Part shown: piece after piece, positions 11,108-24,083 of the stretch
How positions within the stretch are numbered: the stretch's first letter is position 1
Layout of the letters: each line of letters starts with the position of its first letter
Assembly (NCBI RefSeq): GCF_000001735.4
Contig: NC_003070.9
Span: forward strand, 26,087,971-26,151,970
DNA: 64,000 nt
Direction of reading: 5' to 3'
Source of the DNA: Arabidopsis thaliana
Taxonomy: Eukaryota; Streptophyta; Magnoliopsida; Brassicales; Brassicaceae
Program-made: the position numbers and the translations under genes
The notes under the pieces: model-generated
The model's database searches: none
Told to the model about the DNA's origin: nothing
Seen by the model: the letters and a program-made list of their open reading frames with translations, nothing else

Positions 11108-13594
11108 GAGTTGTCTTCAAGTTTCAGAACTTTGAGGATCTAAGATAATGCGAAAGAAGGGTAACAAAAGAGTTAGTTGGATGACAAGTAAAAATGAGAG
11201 GCGATTTTGTATATGAAAGGAGATTTTTAGTTGAGCATTCTTTGTTGGGCTTTCTGCTTCTTCTGTTTTAGTTTTTTTGTTCTTTACATTTTGTGATCGT
11301 CACATATCGTAACGGCCCATGTTCTTTCACATTTGGTCTTACTTTGTCAATAATCAATTATAAAATGTGTCCATCTCATGTGTTAAGTTCTTAATCACTT
11401 TTGTGTTTGTGTTTTCTTTATATATTTGTTCTGTTTTTTTTTCCTATGTAGAACATATACTAAAAACTAAATTGTTCATAATTATAATTATAAACATACA
11501 TAATCTGCAGGCTGTAGCCCATTTGCGCATCGGACTAACATTCAAAGGTCTTTGTTAACGTTGGGCCGAATTGAGCGGATCAATTTTCATAATATGTAGG
11601 CTGAATATTGCAAAAGATTAACCCAGTCGGTTGGAACACCTAACAATTTGGATTTATAGGTGTGAACTTATTAGTAGCTACATAAAATCTGGTACTAAAG
11701 TTTGAGAAACAGTGATGTCAAATGTGAACTATTGAATCATAGACCGTGATGGGATTGAATCAACTAGTTAAGTTTGATGGGATATTTTTATAGACGACAT
11801 GCAATAATTCTATTTTTCTGTCACGAGAACTATCAATCTTTTTTATATGTGGCTCCGATCTTTCTTTTATTTTTTGGTATTCATATATCTCCAAAAATAA
11901 TTGAGACCTTTTTCCTGTCTTTCTAGAATCTAGAGTATAATAATTTTAACACTAATCAATAATATGTCAAGTTAACATACATGTTTCATTGTCGTTTAAG
12001 CATTAAATAATATTCTTCATGTGAAAAAATTAGACCATGACATATACAAAACAAAAGCTAGATTAATTTTAAGAAAAATTAGACCATGACATATATAATT
12101 TATTTTATTGCATTTTGTCAAAAGATTTTATTCCACTATGTTCTAATTTCTCTCATATATAAAAACACCCTACAAAATAGAAGATATATAGGTAATAATA
12201 TCTTAAAACGTTGGACTGATGGAAGCTAAAAAGCTACCGTATATACTGCAATAGCCTTGTTCTCAACTGTTCAAATGCATCCAAAATGGTTATAACACAG
12301 ATAGGCGTTTGTCAACTAACCCTGTACAGACAAAGACACCAATTTGACAACACATAGAAAGTTCATTCGAGATATAACTTATAATCTTGGAACATTATTG
12401 TATAACTTTTGTTGGCATAAACTTTGGCAAAAATATTTTTAAAGTATTGAAAACGAACTTAATAATTGGTTTGAGTGTGTAATTTACTAATTTAGCATGG
12501 GAGAGACAATGCTATCAATTAATATTTTTTACCCTATAGTATTTTTTAAGAGAATTGAGAGAGTTTGGTACAAGTTCTCTTCACTTGTCTGGAGAATTTG
12601 GGTTCCCGAGAACTGGAAAAGATGAAAAGAAAACCAAAAGATTATTTACTTACTTCAGATTTTCATATTCCTTTCATATTTTATGACAACTCACAAAAAC
12701 ACAGACTCCTAATTCCTCTTTTTGTTCTCTCCTCTTTTTTCTTTTTCATTGTTTACATAAAATCATTCATTCTGTCTTTTGTCCTCTGTGTCGTCGTTAT
12801 TAATACCCAATTTCTTAAAAATAAACAAAATTTGATAAAATTCATATAGTATACATGGAATGGTTCGTGTGTGTGTGTACTGCAACACTCTGCACATTCA
12901 TTAACTACACTTTCTTCCAAGTTGCAAATTATTCAATTTTTACCCATTTCTCTCTTTTGTCCTTTCTCTTGTTTTGGGACTTTCACCTTTCCAAACTCCC
13001 AAATCTTTTATTTATTACTCCATCAGCATTTAATTTTGTTCACAATCATATTTTTTTTCCAATATTTACACCCAACTAAAAATAGTTATTTTTTCTTAAA
13101 TCATGACAAATTGAATTTTAACATTTGGAAACTTTAGGAGTCCCTACAAGTAATCAACTCTTTAGTTTTCGAGTGTTTGGTTGAAAGTTTGGCCTTGATG
13201 TGATCTTGAAATGTGATTGAGTTTACTACTATAGTTGGAGTTTTGATTGTTGATGATATGATGATAGGTTCCTCTTTCCAAATCATTGAAATGTTACAAA
13301 ACAAAATAAAACAAAAACTGATATTCAAGAAAAATAATGTTTTGTGGTTGTGAACGTAGAAACACAAATGATCAACATCAACTTCACGCATTCAAGAAAA
13401 AAACAAAAAAACAAAAAGAACTTTTACTTTAAAGAAATTATGAATTACAGAAAAATACAATAAAAACTCACTGGCTTGGACTTTCTAGGTTCAATAATTG
13501 GCTTTGGTAGTACTTATGATAATATGTGATGAATTTGTCATTGGAACCTATAAAGATAACAGTATCAAGATCAATTTTTTTATATATTAAAGAA
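11108..13594. other. Intergenic, no gene recognised
   Basis: AT-rich sequence between the membrane-protein gene and the 3' end of AGO7, which point toward each other. The first 250 bases are likely 3' untranslated sequence. A few short frames between 12565 and 13137 translate into Phe/Leu-rich low-complexity peptides on T-rich DNA and look like chance. No terminal repeats or RNA-gene signature were seen. Confidence 0.45.
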
Positions 13595-16500
13595 TCAGCA
13601 GTAAAACATGAGATTCTTGACATTATCACTTAATTTAGGAAGAGGAATCGTCTTTGGAGGACCAACACGAGACACAGAAGAAGGATTCATGGATCCTCCA
13701 TTAGATTCAGATGATCTCTCGATGTATAGCCTTCCTCTGTACGCAGCAAGGTGAGCATAATAAGCCGGTGGCACAATCGATATAGGTTTCGTGCACCTCA
13801 CGAAAGTGTAACACAAATTATACACAAGTCTCTGCAATTCGTCTGAAGTGAACTCGTTCTCGTCCCATAGAATATGGTAATGCGTTGGCCTGCTCGTGCC
13901 CTTCACTCCTAAATGGCTACAGAGATAAAAATCAAACTCTTTCGGATGAGTTATCACTGTATCAACCACTGTACCAGGAGGTATGTTCTCATGGTCTGGA
14001 TCGCACCGGAACAGCCTTGTGTGGTGTCTTTTCTGAACCACGGCGAATGTGATGCTTGGATTGTAATCTTGGAACTTCGAACAAGCAGTTTTTATCGATT
14101 GAAGCTCTTCTTGGAGAACTTTCTTGAACTGTGTCTCGCTAACACCGTCCCTGAAGAATATGATTCGATTCGGAAGCTTTTTTACCGCTTTGTAAAAATC
14201 ATCAAGAAGTTCCTTGACCATCAAGTCAAGATCTTGTATGATCTCTTGCCTATGAGTCTGAGACCTCATTCTTGAGACGTATCGGTTAGCTTCTGGCCAG
14301 TTTATGCTCCCTACCACAGCCGCTACTGAAGGGCTACAATCATCGAATGGATGAGGATGCGTTACATCAGCTCCCATGAAGATAACCGGCTCATCGGGTC
14401 TAAGCAGTCTAGGGATGTGAGAAGGTATCGAGTTGTAGAGCTCGGTCATGGATCCACCGATCTTGGCGTTTATCTTGAGAGCTAAGTTCGAAACGAACTG
14501 AGAACTGAGCTTAGTGATGTTAGGGTATAAGCAGCATTGTGTCACAACACCAATTCTTGTCTCTGATATCCTCTTTAGATCTCCGTACCCTTTATGTTTT
14601 TTCTCCATTACACAAATAATCAGCTGGAGATTGTTCGATGCCGCTCTTTGAATCTCCTTCAGTTTTGATTCGAGAAGCGAAATGTTGTTGAGTATGTGTG
14701 ATGGTTCAAAGAAGGTACTGCTTAATGTGTTCTTGCTTAAGAAGACTCCCAAATGCTCACACTTTTGAGTAAGCTCGTTTATGAACTTGGGAATGGTAGA
14801 TTTCTGATCAGAGCTGCCTCCAATACTCATCAAAGCCCATCTCTCAATTCTAGTTCCTTTAAAAACTTTACTTTCTTTAAGGTTCCTTGGCCGGTCAAGT
14901 TTAAGCTTTGGTGGCTGAAGTATTCTTCCTTTCAGCAATGTCATTTCTCTTGAAACCTCAAGGTTGAATTCTCTTGTTTGGTTTCCGCTGTCAAAGTACA
15001 GAACCAAAATATTAAACTCTTTTCGATGTTTTAGTACTCGAATATAGAAGCTCAGATTATTTGAATTACCTCGATGGACCGACCGATCCTGTCATAACCT
15101 TATCAATAATAGCTTTCCTTTCATTAGGTTTTTGGCAGCCCATTTTCATGATCTTTGCAGCTTGATCATCTGATAGCTTTCCAAGAAACTTTTGACCTTC
15201 ACAAATCATGCATAGCTCCATAGGAAGGTAACAAGGTCTTGCCCTACTGATTTGCAGACACGGCAAGTTCTTGAACTGAATCTCATAACCATAATGATCT
15301 TTGAAGTAACTCATAAGCCTTAGATATTTCCCTTCTCTATCAGGAAACCATATATTCTCCGTAATTTCCTCTGTTAACCCATAAACTCGATACCTTTGAA
15401 CTGTTTCTCTATGGCAAACAAAGACTCTTATGTTCTTAAGTGCTTTCTCCACTTCTCTCTTTTCCTCTAAACTCAATTCTCTACCTTTGTTCCTAGGAAG
15501 GTCCGTAAGAAACTCGAGCCGCTTCTGCAAGTAAGCTATTACTCCAATACTTTCATGGAAAGCTGTGATTGAGAGATCCATGTTAAGTGCTAAACCTTGC
15601 TGAGTATGTCTAAGACTCTGGAAAAACCCTCTGAGTCCAACAGCTCCTCCTCCAATCTCCTTAGATCCACCCATAGAACTCGAGTAAAACGATCTTCCGA
15701 TCGATGTACACTTCTCCATTGGATTCTCTCTCAAGATAACATCAAGAGCATGAATGTATTCTGGAGGCAGAGGAGCCCAATCCTCTCCTTCCTTTCTCTG
15801 TTCTTTACCATCAAACTTGGACACAAGCTTCATATTAACCCTAAACAGTTTCTCAATCTTCTTCTGAGGTTGCTTCTCACGCAAGTCACCGTAATTCATC
15901 ACAGCCTTGCAAGATGGGATAGGGAGATTAACAAAGAACTCAAGCCTATCTCCCTGAAACTCCACAGGGCTGTAAATGTTTTGCCTGCCGTCAAAAGCCG
16001 GAACAACACCAGAGAAGCTATTACGATCTGTCTCAACAAGCTTCTGTTTGATCATTCTAGCAATTTCCTTTGAAGGCTGTGGAGATATCTCAACATTGTA
16101 ATGGTAAATCCTCTGTGACGAATCAAACTTGACAAGAAAATGGTTGGCGAGGAGATAAATGACAGAACCATCTTGACCACCAAAGTCCGGTCTTTTAGCA
16201 ACCACTAATGCTGCTTCTTCTATTGCTATGGATCCACTCACTTTGTTGTTAGAAACTTGTATCTTCTTCTTCTGTTGGTGTTGCTGCTTTCTCTCCACAA
16301 CTGTTGAAGCAAAAAAATGGGTGAGTCAAAGTCAAATTTAGACTTTAATTGTTTTTGAATGAAACACAAAAAGATGCAAGTAAATCAGTACCAATAGAGA
16401 GAGTATTAAAGGGAGACAGAGAGTTTGTTTTCAGACATTAACACATTAAAGAAAGAGAACATTTAAAGTAAAGTGAATATTGTACAGACTACAGAGAAGG

Positions 16501-17046
16501 AGAAGGACCATTTAGACATTTACACTATACTAGAGTTTGTGTGGGAATACACAGCAAAACAAGAACAACAAGAGATAGCCTTGAAAACCTCGTCCAATAA
16601 ATATAAACTAATTCAGCCATAGGTGAGGATCCTAAACCTTTAGACCAAACATGCAAAGAATAAACCAAGAAGAAGAAAAAGGTAGATTAGTAGTCACCTT
16701 GAGAAACAGGGAGAGATTTGTGGAAACGGGTCATTGAGTGAGGAGGAGGAAGAGGAAGTAAAGGAGGAAGAGGAGGAGAAAGAGGAAGAAGATGAGGAGG
16801 AGGAGGAGGAGGAAGAGAGTTGTGAAATTGAGAGTAGAAGTAGCAGTAGTAATAGTAGTAGTAGCTAGAAGGAAGATTTGAGGCAACAAGATTGAGGTTT
16901 TGGTGAGAAGAAGGGTGCAAAAGAAAAGGAGGAGGATTGGTTTGAACATGGTGATGATAAGGCTTGTGGAGAAGAGGTGTTCTTGATTTGGAACTAGGGA
17001 TGTGTTTGTTGGTACTGTGATGATGATGATGAGTTTTTTCTTCCAT
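13595..17046 (-). CDS. AGO7: Argonaute 7 (ZIPPY), miR390-associated
   Basis: AGO7 binds miR390 and cuts TAS3 RNA, starting production of tasiRNAs that repress ARF3 and ARF4 and set leaf polarity and juvenile-to-adult timing. Three exons (17046-16698, 16300-15070, 14987-13595) give 990 residues, the known AGO7 length. Exon 1 (116 residues) is a low-complexity leader with a His run (residues 6-10), a Tyr run, and Pro- and Leu-rich stretches. Exon 2 holds the N-terminal and PAZ regions. Exon 3 holds MID and PIWI. The slicer triad is intact: Asp734 in IFMGADVTHPHP, Asp807 in RIIFFRDGVSE and His939 in PPAYYAHLAAYRGR. The protein ends NLMFYC, with the usual argonaute Y-C end. Introns are 397 and 82 bases. 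The leader upstream of the ATG is a GAA/CTT-rich tract. Call essentially certain. Confidence 0.97.
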
Positions 17047-17120
17047 GGCTGCTGAGAGGAAAAGGAGCTACAGAGAGAGACCTTTGTTGGCTTTGGAAAG
17101 CTTTGGAAAAGCAGAAGAAA

Positions 17121-17162
17121 GAGAGAGAGAAGAAGAAGAAGAAGAAGAAGAAGAAGAAGAGA
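17121..17162. repeat. GA/GAA microsatellite in AGO7 leader
   Basis: A GA run followed by about ten GAA triplets on the plus strand, which reads as (TTC)n then (TC)n in the AGO7 transcript direction. It lies about 75-115 bases upstream of the AGO7 start codon. Pyrimidine-rich leaders are common in plant genes; a regulatory role is only inferred. Confidence 0.85.
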
Positions 17163-19149
17163 GTGTGGGTTTATGAGAGAGAGAGATAAAAGAGGCAGAA
17201 AGGGATTGTCTGAGTTTTTGGTCAGGGAAAGGTCAAAGTCCCCTTCCTTTTGTTTTATTTTATTTTTCTGCCCCCAAAATAATGAAATGATGTTATTTAT
17301 GCTGTCATAAATAAGCTTTAATTGTTGGCAATAATAAAAGAAAATAGGCCTATAAATGTAAATAACTATATTAGTATAGTAGTATAAATGATTTGTTGAG
17401 GATATTGAGAAAAGCTACGAGTAAACTATAGTTCTTGATTATATAATCGCAATGTGATTTTTAAGAAAGTAGTGATTACCGATAATGTTTGGTGAGAATC
17501 TAACCGATGATATTAGACCTTTATATGTTTTTTCAACAGCATGAATGATTTGATAAGCCTTTTATGGTTTCGTAAACCCCAAGTTGTTGTTGTTGTTGTT
17601 ACACATGTTTTATAAAATGGACCAATACACTCATTAAATCGAATTATGGGGACCATTCTGTTTAATTATTTATTCTTTGTACTATTTTCTTCGTACCTCA
17701 TTAATAATACACACTTTGGACTCTTTCATCAATTTTCCGATTTTTTTTAAAAGAAAAATTATACACATGTTTGCATATAGCTGAATAACACCAAAAAAAA
17801 AAAATGGATGAAAGTTAGATTAATGATTCTTTACTATTCGTAGTTTATTTTGGAAACTATTGAATAGTATTACATGAAAGCAATATAATTCAAGAGCCCT
17901 TTGGCTTCTTTCATTTTTGATTGTGACCAAAACCCATACCAATGGTTCCCACAATTATAGGTCCCACTATAATTTATCTCGTTGAATAATTGTATTTCGT
18001 GAAAAAAATCTAGAGATGATGAACAAGAACAATGGGTCTTAAATCATAATATCAACATCAATATTAGGTATCAATCCTAGCCTTTTTATTAAATCCTAAA
18101 GATTACGAAGCTATTGGTGCGAATTCATCGAAGCAATGCTAAAACAAAAGATGCTCAATAATATATATTATAGATGTATGTCTTTGTGAAAAATGGTCCG
18201 ATTCAAAGAGTTTACTTTTATGTAATGGAACACTAAAGATTACTGGGACCAAAGAGATTTGGTCAAAGCTAAAAGCACCCTATAACCCCATTGTTTTGGG
18301 CTAAAATTGCTCTCTACTTTTAGCTTAAGCTCTAACCAATAGTATTTGCCTTCTTCTTTTTTGTATAAAACTATTTAGTGATGAAAAGCCGTTAATCCGA
18401 CGATATTTCTTGTTTTAAATTTTGATTTTGTCTTTTATGTCAACTACAACAAAACTTTGTTAACAAATAATTTTTTGGGAATGTGGTGATGGCGACTGGG
18501 TGATATGATTATCGTGGACCCTAAACCATATTATCTAACTCCATTACAAGTTATAATCTCTTATTTTCTTTTATTTACAAGTTAATTAGTACTATTGATT
18601 ACAAAGATCAAGGTCCAATCGCTTTGACCTATAAGTATATTAAAAAATATCAGATGACCAGTCATATCCATTTACCTATAACTGATTTGGACTAGAGCTC
18701 GTTAAAAGAATAAAGATGGCGTTACATCATCACAGATAAATCTTTGGATACCTATTTTCATAAAAACACATTCTCTTTGCAATTTTTTTTTTTTTTTTAA
18801 TCTTCTCCCAGAGATAAAAATCCCGTTCACATTATGTTAAACAAATACATTTTTTCCCACTCTTGTTATAATTTAGTTTTAGTGTTCTTGTAACAAACAG
18901 TTAATGTCTATAAGAGACATGGTTAGCTAACAGTATAACGTTTAGTAGTCAATCTTTAATAACTCACTGATGTAATAAACTACTCTATCTTATAATGACT
19001 GATTCTGTAGTAAATAAAGATTTACAAATAAATTATGATATTAGAGTTTCCAATGTAGATCTCTAATGACTTTTGAGGTATAAGTGAAGTGTATATATAT
19101 GCACAAGCATGTACAGAAGAAGAGACAGGTAAAGTTGTATAGAAGAGGA
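17163..19149. other. AGO7 upstream region / spacer
   Basis: AT-rich DNA between the AGO7 start and the 3' end of the OSCA gene. It must contain the AGO7 promoter. A (TTG)6 microsatellite lies at 17584-17600 and long T/A runs at 17790-17805 and 18785-18800. No gene, RNA gene or transposon end recognised. Confidence 0.45.
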
Positions 19150-22036
19150 TCAAACCTCACTAAAAGAGAGAAGAGGACTAGTGAGGCTATCGTTTCTGCT
19201 TCCTGATCCTGAGAATCTAAGTGGGAGCAGAGCAGGATCTTTGTACGCACTGACCAAGTTATTGTAAAACTCGGGCATTGTTGGATCGTTTCTATCTTCC
19301 TTATCTCTCTTTGTCAACACCTAAAACAAAACACAGAGAGTTAACACCAAACATCTTGTAATGCAAATTTCAGATTTACTTCTTTATGTGTGTGAGTGTG
19401 TGTGGGATTTGTACCTCAGCAGGATAATCAGTGAATATAGGCATGAAGCGTTTACGACAGAACTCGTTAAAGAGAAGAGTAAAAACGGGAAGAGGGACAA
19501 GCAAGTATGTAGCTAGTTCCATCTTCTTTAGCGCAAATAGACCGATTGCAATTGCTTGCATAAGTACAAGAGAGAATATCATCGTATAGTGTATCATTGG
19601 CCAAAACATTCCACCCGTATCAAACTTTGGAGCATACACATTCATAAACTGCATCGCAAAACACAATTGAGTCCTTAGTTCTAGTGCACGAAGAAAGCTA
19701 AAAGAGTAAAATATGTGTGTCATATATACCTGGTTTCGGTAGATGATGTATGCAAGGATAAAGTATAAAAGGATGAAAGGAAGAATCAATGGAGCTAAGA
19801 AGAAGTATGTAATCCCAAGAAGCCCAAAGAAGAGAACTCTAGGAGTGTCTCTGTGGTACCGCATTGGCGGTACAACAAATTCATTTTCATCTGACGGTTC
19901 AAAAGATCTTTTTATGTAACTGACCATGAAGGGAACTACACGGAAGAGTTCAGTCAGAGTATCTGTCCATCCTGTTGTCACAACATAAGCGATGAAAAAC
20001 GAAGCCTGCAAAAATGATGTAAACCACTCTGTAAAAATGACCATTGTGTGAGACAATAAATGGTGGGAGAAGTGTTTTTTTACCTGAGCTGGAACAGCCA
20101 CAGCCAACTTGAGCGGGATTTGCTTTGGATCGAGAATTACAGAAAGCTTGTAGAAGGCTGATCCAGAGAAAACAGTTGCGAAAAACACATTCCATATAGT
20201 GAACCAGATCACCTTGTTACAAGCACTCTTTTGTATATCGCTGTGGCAAATGTGCCCTTGGATAGAAGAGAGAAACTCCATGGTTGGAGGTACGACTTTG
20301 AGAGATGTCTGAAGTATAAGACTTGGAAGGTATCCAGTTATTATTTGACTTACAACTTTCCTGCAACAGAGATTGCTAATGTTTAGAACAATAAGCTTAA
20401 AGTGTTGTTGTTCAAAGGTAATGATAATGAAAAATCTGTCACTTACATTGATAGGATCAATGACAAGAACGGGAACATAAATTCTAGTGCAGGAAGGTTG
20501 GTGAGACCTTGGACAAGTACTACTGGAACAAGAAATAAGATAGTAAGGAGGAGACAAGCGAACACAACCAGAATTTTAGCAAGCCATTTCTGCATAAATG
20601 ATGCAGAGAAGAAAGGCCAGTGTACGTCATGAGGTTCTGGTGCTGGTTCTGTGAGCCAGTAAGTAGGGTTGATTGATTGTGGCATGTGGAGTGCTGTTGC
20701 AGCACCATATCGAGACTTGAATGATACAAAAGCAGCTCGAACTTCCTACGTGATGAGAGAAAACATGCAAAATTATGAGAAAGATGTATCCAGTTCGCAG
20801 GTCCTACATGTAACCATCAGAGGCATACCTTTCCAGGTGCTGAAACTTCAGCTTGCCCCAATCGTATGTTCTGTTCCATTTCCTGTAACACACTCTCATA
20901 GTGACCCTCAGTATTGTCTTTACGACTGAAGAATCTCATTGGCGTCTTTTTAACTGGCTTCTTATGTTTCACTTCTTTATATAACTTTTTAGCCTTATCC
21001 TGCAAGAGCCAGAATTGAAAAAGAAGTGTAACCAAGAGTAATAGATTGCAATAGCATGCACACACAAAGATATACTTTCCAATCCAACGGAAGGCAGATA
21101 AGCTTTTTCAAGACTTACAACGACACTTCGGAGTTTACTTGTTCGATGGATAACCACATGAGAAAAATAGGTAGAGGAATGATTTTCACCAAAGAACCTA
21201 TCAACAGTGTCGCTCACACTGCTTCCATCTGAAGAGGGGATATTTCGAACCAATATTGTAAACTGTTCTGGCTTAGGTTTAGATGAATAGAAATGCTCAA
21301 TCCTTTTCAACGCAATATATCTGAATTCCTGTCAAAGAAAGACAATACTAATGACAATATAGCAAATACTAATGACAGTCTTCTAAAGAGTCATCACTAA
21401 AGAACTTTAGCATTCATTACGATAAAATAATTTAAGTAACCATAAGTACAAGCCCTTACAAAGTAAAGAAGACAGCAAACAAATACAGTCACAAGATATA
21501 TAGCTCCAAAGTGAACCCATAGCCTGCAAAAAAAAAACAAAAATATCTACATATATACATCATCCTAGCAACAATAATAACAACATAAAAGCTTGAGGTT
21601 ACCATTGTGAGCGGACTTTGAGGTTTGCAACAGAAAACAGATCCAAAGAATTGGCTGACCAGTCAGCGTAATCAATCACTGTAAGTTGATCTCCAAAGCA
21701 GTTCACAGGCAAGAGAACAAAAACACCAATGATACCAGCAAACAAGAACACTTTCAAACTAAAAGTGATCATTCTCATAAACACAACACCATCCAAGCCA
21801 GATGATTCCATAAGTTCCTTTTCTGTTGGTCTCCATGATTTCCAAATCCATTTAAGAGAAGGTATATACCTTGCTACTTTGTTGCGTCTACGTTTATACG
21901 TCCCATTCGCGAGTCTGCGAGGTAAAAAAACCTCGTAGTTTCGTGGCTGCTTCCTCAGTACAGAGTAAAGAATGAAGAGTAATACACATAGGCAAGAGTT
22001 TATCCCAACAGACATAAGAAGTGCAGACAAAAGCAT
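19150..22036 (-). CDS. OSCA/DUF221 (CSC1-like) calcium-permeable channel
   Basis: OSCA proteins are dimeric, mechanically or osmotically gated cation channels related to animal TMEM63 and TMC. Nine exons (22036-21603, 21523-21460, 21328-21119, 20999-20829, 20745-20447, 20360-20084, 20005-19730, 19648-19415, 19320-19150) give 711 residues with every junction in frame. The N-terminal three-span region begins [13 protein letters not shown]. The cytosolic RNA-recognition-like region follows: [18 protein letters not shown], then [17 protein letters not shown]. The seven-span DUF221 pore core comes next, with [25 protein letters not shown] and [19 protein letters not shown]. The tail is hydrophilic. 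From gene order this is At1g69450, called ERD4-like in databases. It looks like the OSCA2 clade, but I cannot assign the number. A 5' leader intron (about 22083-22201) is likely, because an acceptor TTATGCAG lies just upstream of the ATG. Confidence 0.93.
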
Positions 22037-24083
22037 CTTCAATGCTTCGAAACCTCTCAGTAACAAAACTCAGCTCAAGAACTGCATAAATAAATCAAAA
22101 TCAATAAAAAAAAAACTAAAGAATCTATCTACATAATATGAATTCGAATACAGAGATCTTAATTCACACTGATCTTTTACGAGACGGAGCAGGATCAAAC
22201 CTGAGACTTAAGAAATCGAAATTCTGTGTTTTGAAATCTTCAACGTCAGTGATCGGAACAAAACGCACCACGAATCAGAGAAGACAAATCTGAATTCGTA
22301 TTATGATTTGAAAGTGAGATTGATTGTGAAAGCAAGAGAGCAGATAATTTTAATTTTGGAGATCGGACGGTCAATAACACGTGTTATAAATAATTATTAA
22401 CTCATTTAGATTTTATATTAAGGCCTTCCCTCGCTTACCAATTTTTGTTTATTGGTATTACCCAAATTGCCCTCTCTTTGCGTGGGATATCTTAATACGT
22501 TGTGAGGGTATTTTTGTATATTTCGGAAAGTCAACGGTTTATCGACACAAGTGGAATGAACAAATAATTGAGCATGTTCAAATCTTACTCTCTTTTAAAT
22601 TTATTTTGTATTTTGATTACATTATGTTATGATTATGTGTTTCCACGTACAACGATTTAAATAGTGTTAATTCTAATTTTTTTAAACGATGACGACTCGT
22701 AAATATCATAGTTGTAACCGCATCCAAATTTAAATTCGCATAAATAGTAAAGCTATTATCTCGACAATTGAAGAGCCGCTTCATATTGCAAATTTCATGA
22801 GAGATCAGTTTTTGAGAAGTTGAGGTTTGTGTTCCATGCATTTTCGACAAGGAATTTAGGCCACTAGTGAATTGGCTAAATCATAATTTTATTTTCCTTC
22901 TTATGATTTAATTGTTGAATATTGATAATCTTTTTTACAATAGTAGTATGACTTGTGATTTTACTTACTATATAAAAAAATACATCGGTTTTTTGCGTAG
23001 CGTATTTTTAAACATTTTGATATATCCTATTGGAAGAAGCTAAATTGGAGCTTTCATCACAGATTTTTCTCTGAATCACTTTCAGTTCCGATTGGGTTTG
23101 GTCTTCCTCCACCGATGGACAACAACTTCTGTCGACTTAAAGATTCTGGCGTCTCAGATTCTTCGATTAAACATATAAACGGCTTGATTCATCGAAAATC
23201 ATAGATTAATGATTTTTGATTTTGTCGCGAGAAACAGAGAAAGAAAAGAGAGTGGTCGGGAATAAAAAAGAGACCGAGAAAAAAAATGGGAAAAAAAGAA
23301 ATGGTTTCTTTTTTGTTTTGTTAAATATGACTATTCAATCACGTTAGGACATGTCGTCGACCCTCACAAATCTCTCTTCTAGCTCTCTTAATTTTACGTA
23401 TTTTTGAATTATTTTTTTCTAAGTTAATTTAGAGAACTCTGAAATTTCTTAAGAGAGACTCCCATTGGAGATGGCCTTAGTATCTTCAATTTTATTCTCA
23501 TGATCACTGCCTCCAATTTAAAGATATTGTATAATGGTTTCTCCTACCGACATTCAAACTAGGAATTTTTTTCTAGTTTCATCCAAATCCAAAACCTTAA
23601 TGGATCTCTGTTTTTTTCTACTTTATTTCTTTTGTAACACGTCTGTATTATTTTTTTGTTCTATTGAATTTGAATAAGATTTTTTTGTTTTTAAAAGAAC
23701 AATAATAATATGTAACACGACGAAGTACCCAAGGTTCCACTTCTATTCCAAAATATGAAATAACATGTTTACATATAAATTATAAATATCAGAGTGAGTC
23801 CAATAATTGGTTCTGATTGAGATAAGCTGTATAATCTAAAACCTCAGACAAACACAATTTATTTGACTTTAAACCATCAAAGTATCCTAAAGGACCAACA
23901 AATCTAAACAAAAACTAAACTTATCTTGGAAAAAAGCAAATAAAGCCACACAAATAAAATTCCCAAGTCTCAGAGAACAGAGTCATAGCCATTGATCTAA
24001 TGTACAACACCCAAAAGAAGAGAAGATTGATTGTTTGGGCTAAGAAAACAGAAAGAGCGTAACCAACCCCGTAGTAGAGAGTT
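22037..24083. other. OSCA promoter and intergenic spacer
   Basis: The first 330 bases contain the likely OSCA leader and its intron, then a promoter with a CACGTG core near 22379. The rest is AT-rich. Around 23450-23480 is a segment ending in GGAGATGGCCTTAG, a motif often seen at Arabidopsis repeat ends; a similar AAGGCC lies near 22420, but the two do not form a convincing terminal inverted repeat. No gene seen. Confidence 0.4.

Noticed and set aside
12565..13137. Three overlapping plus-strand frames of 74-94 codons
   Set aside because: Phe/Leu-rich translations of T-rich DNA with no family resemblance.
13913..14275. 120-codon plus-strand frame in AGO7 exon 3
   Set aside because: Antisense shadow of the PIWI domain.
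22420..23480. Possible 1-kb transposon between two AAGGCC motifs
   Set aside because: Only seven terminal bases agree; no target-site duplication and no coding remains.
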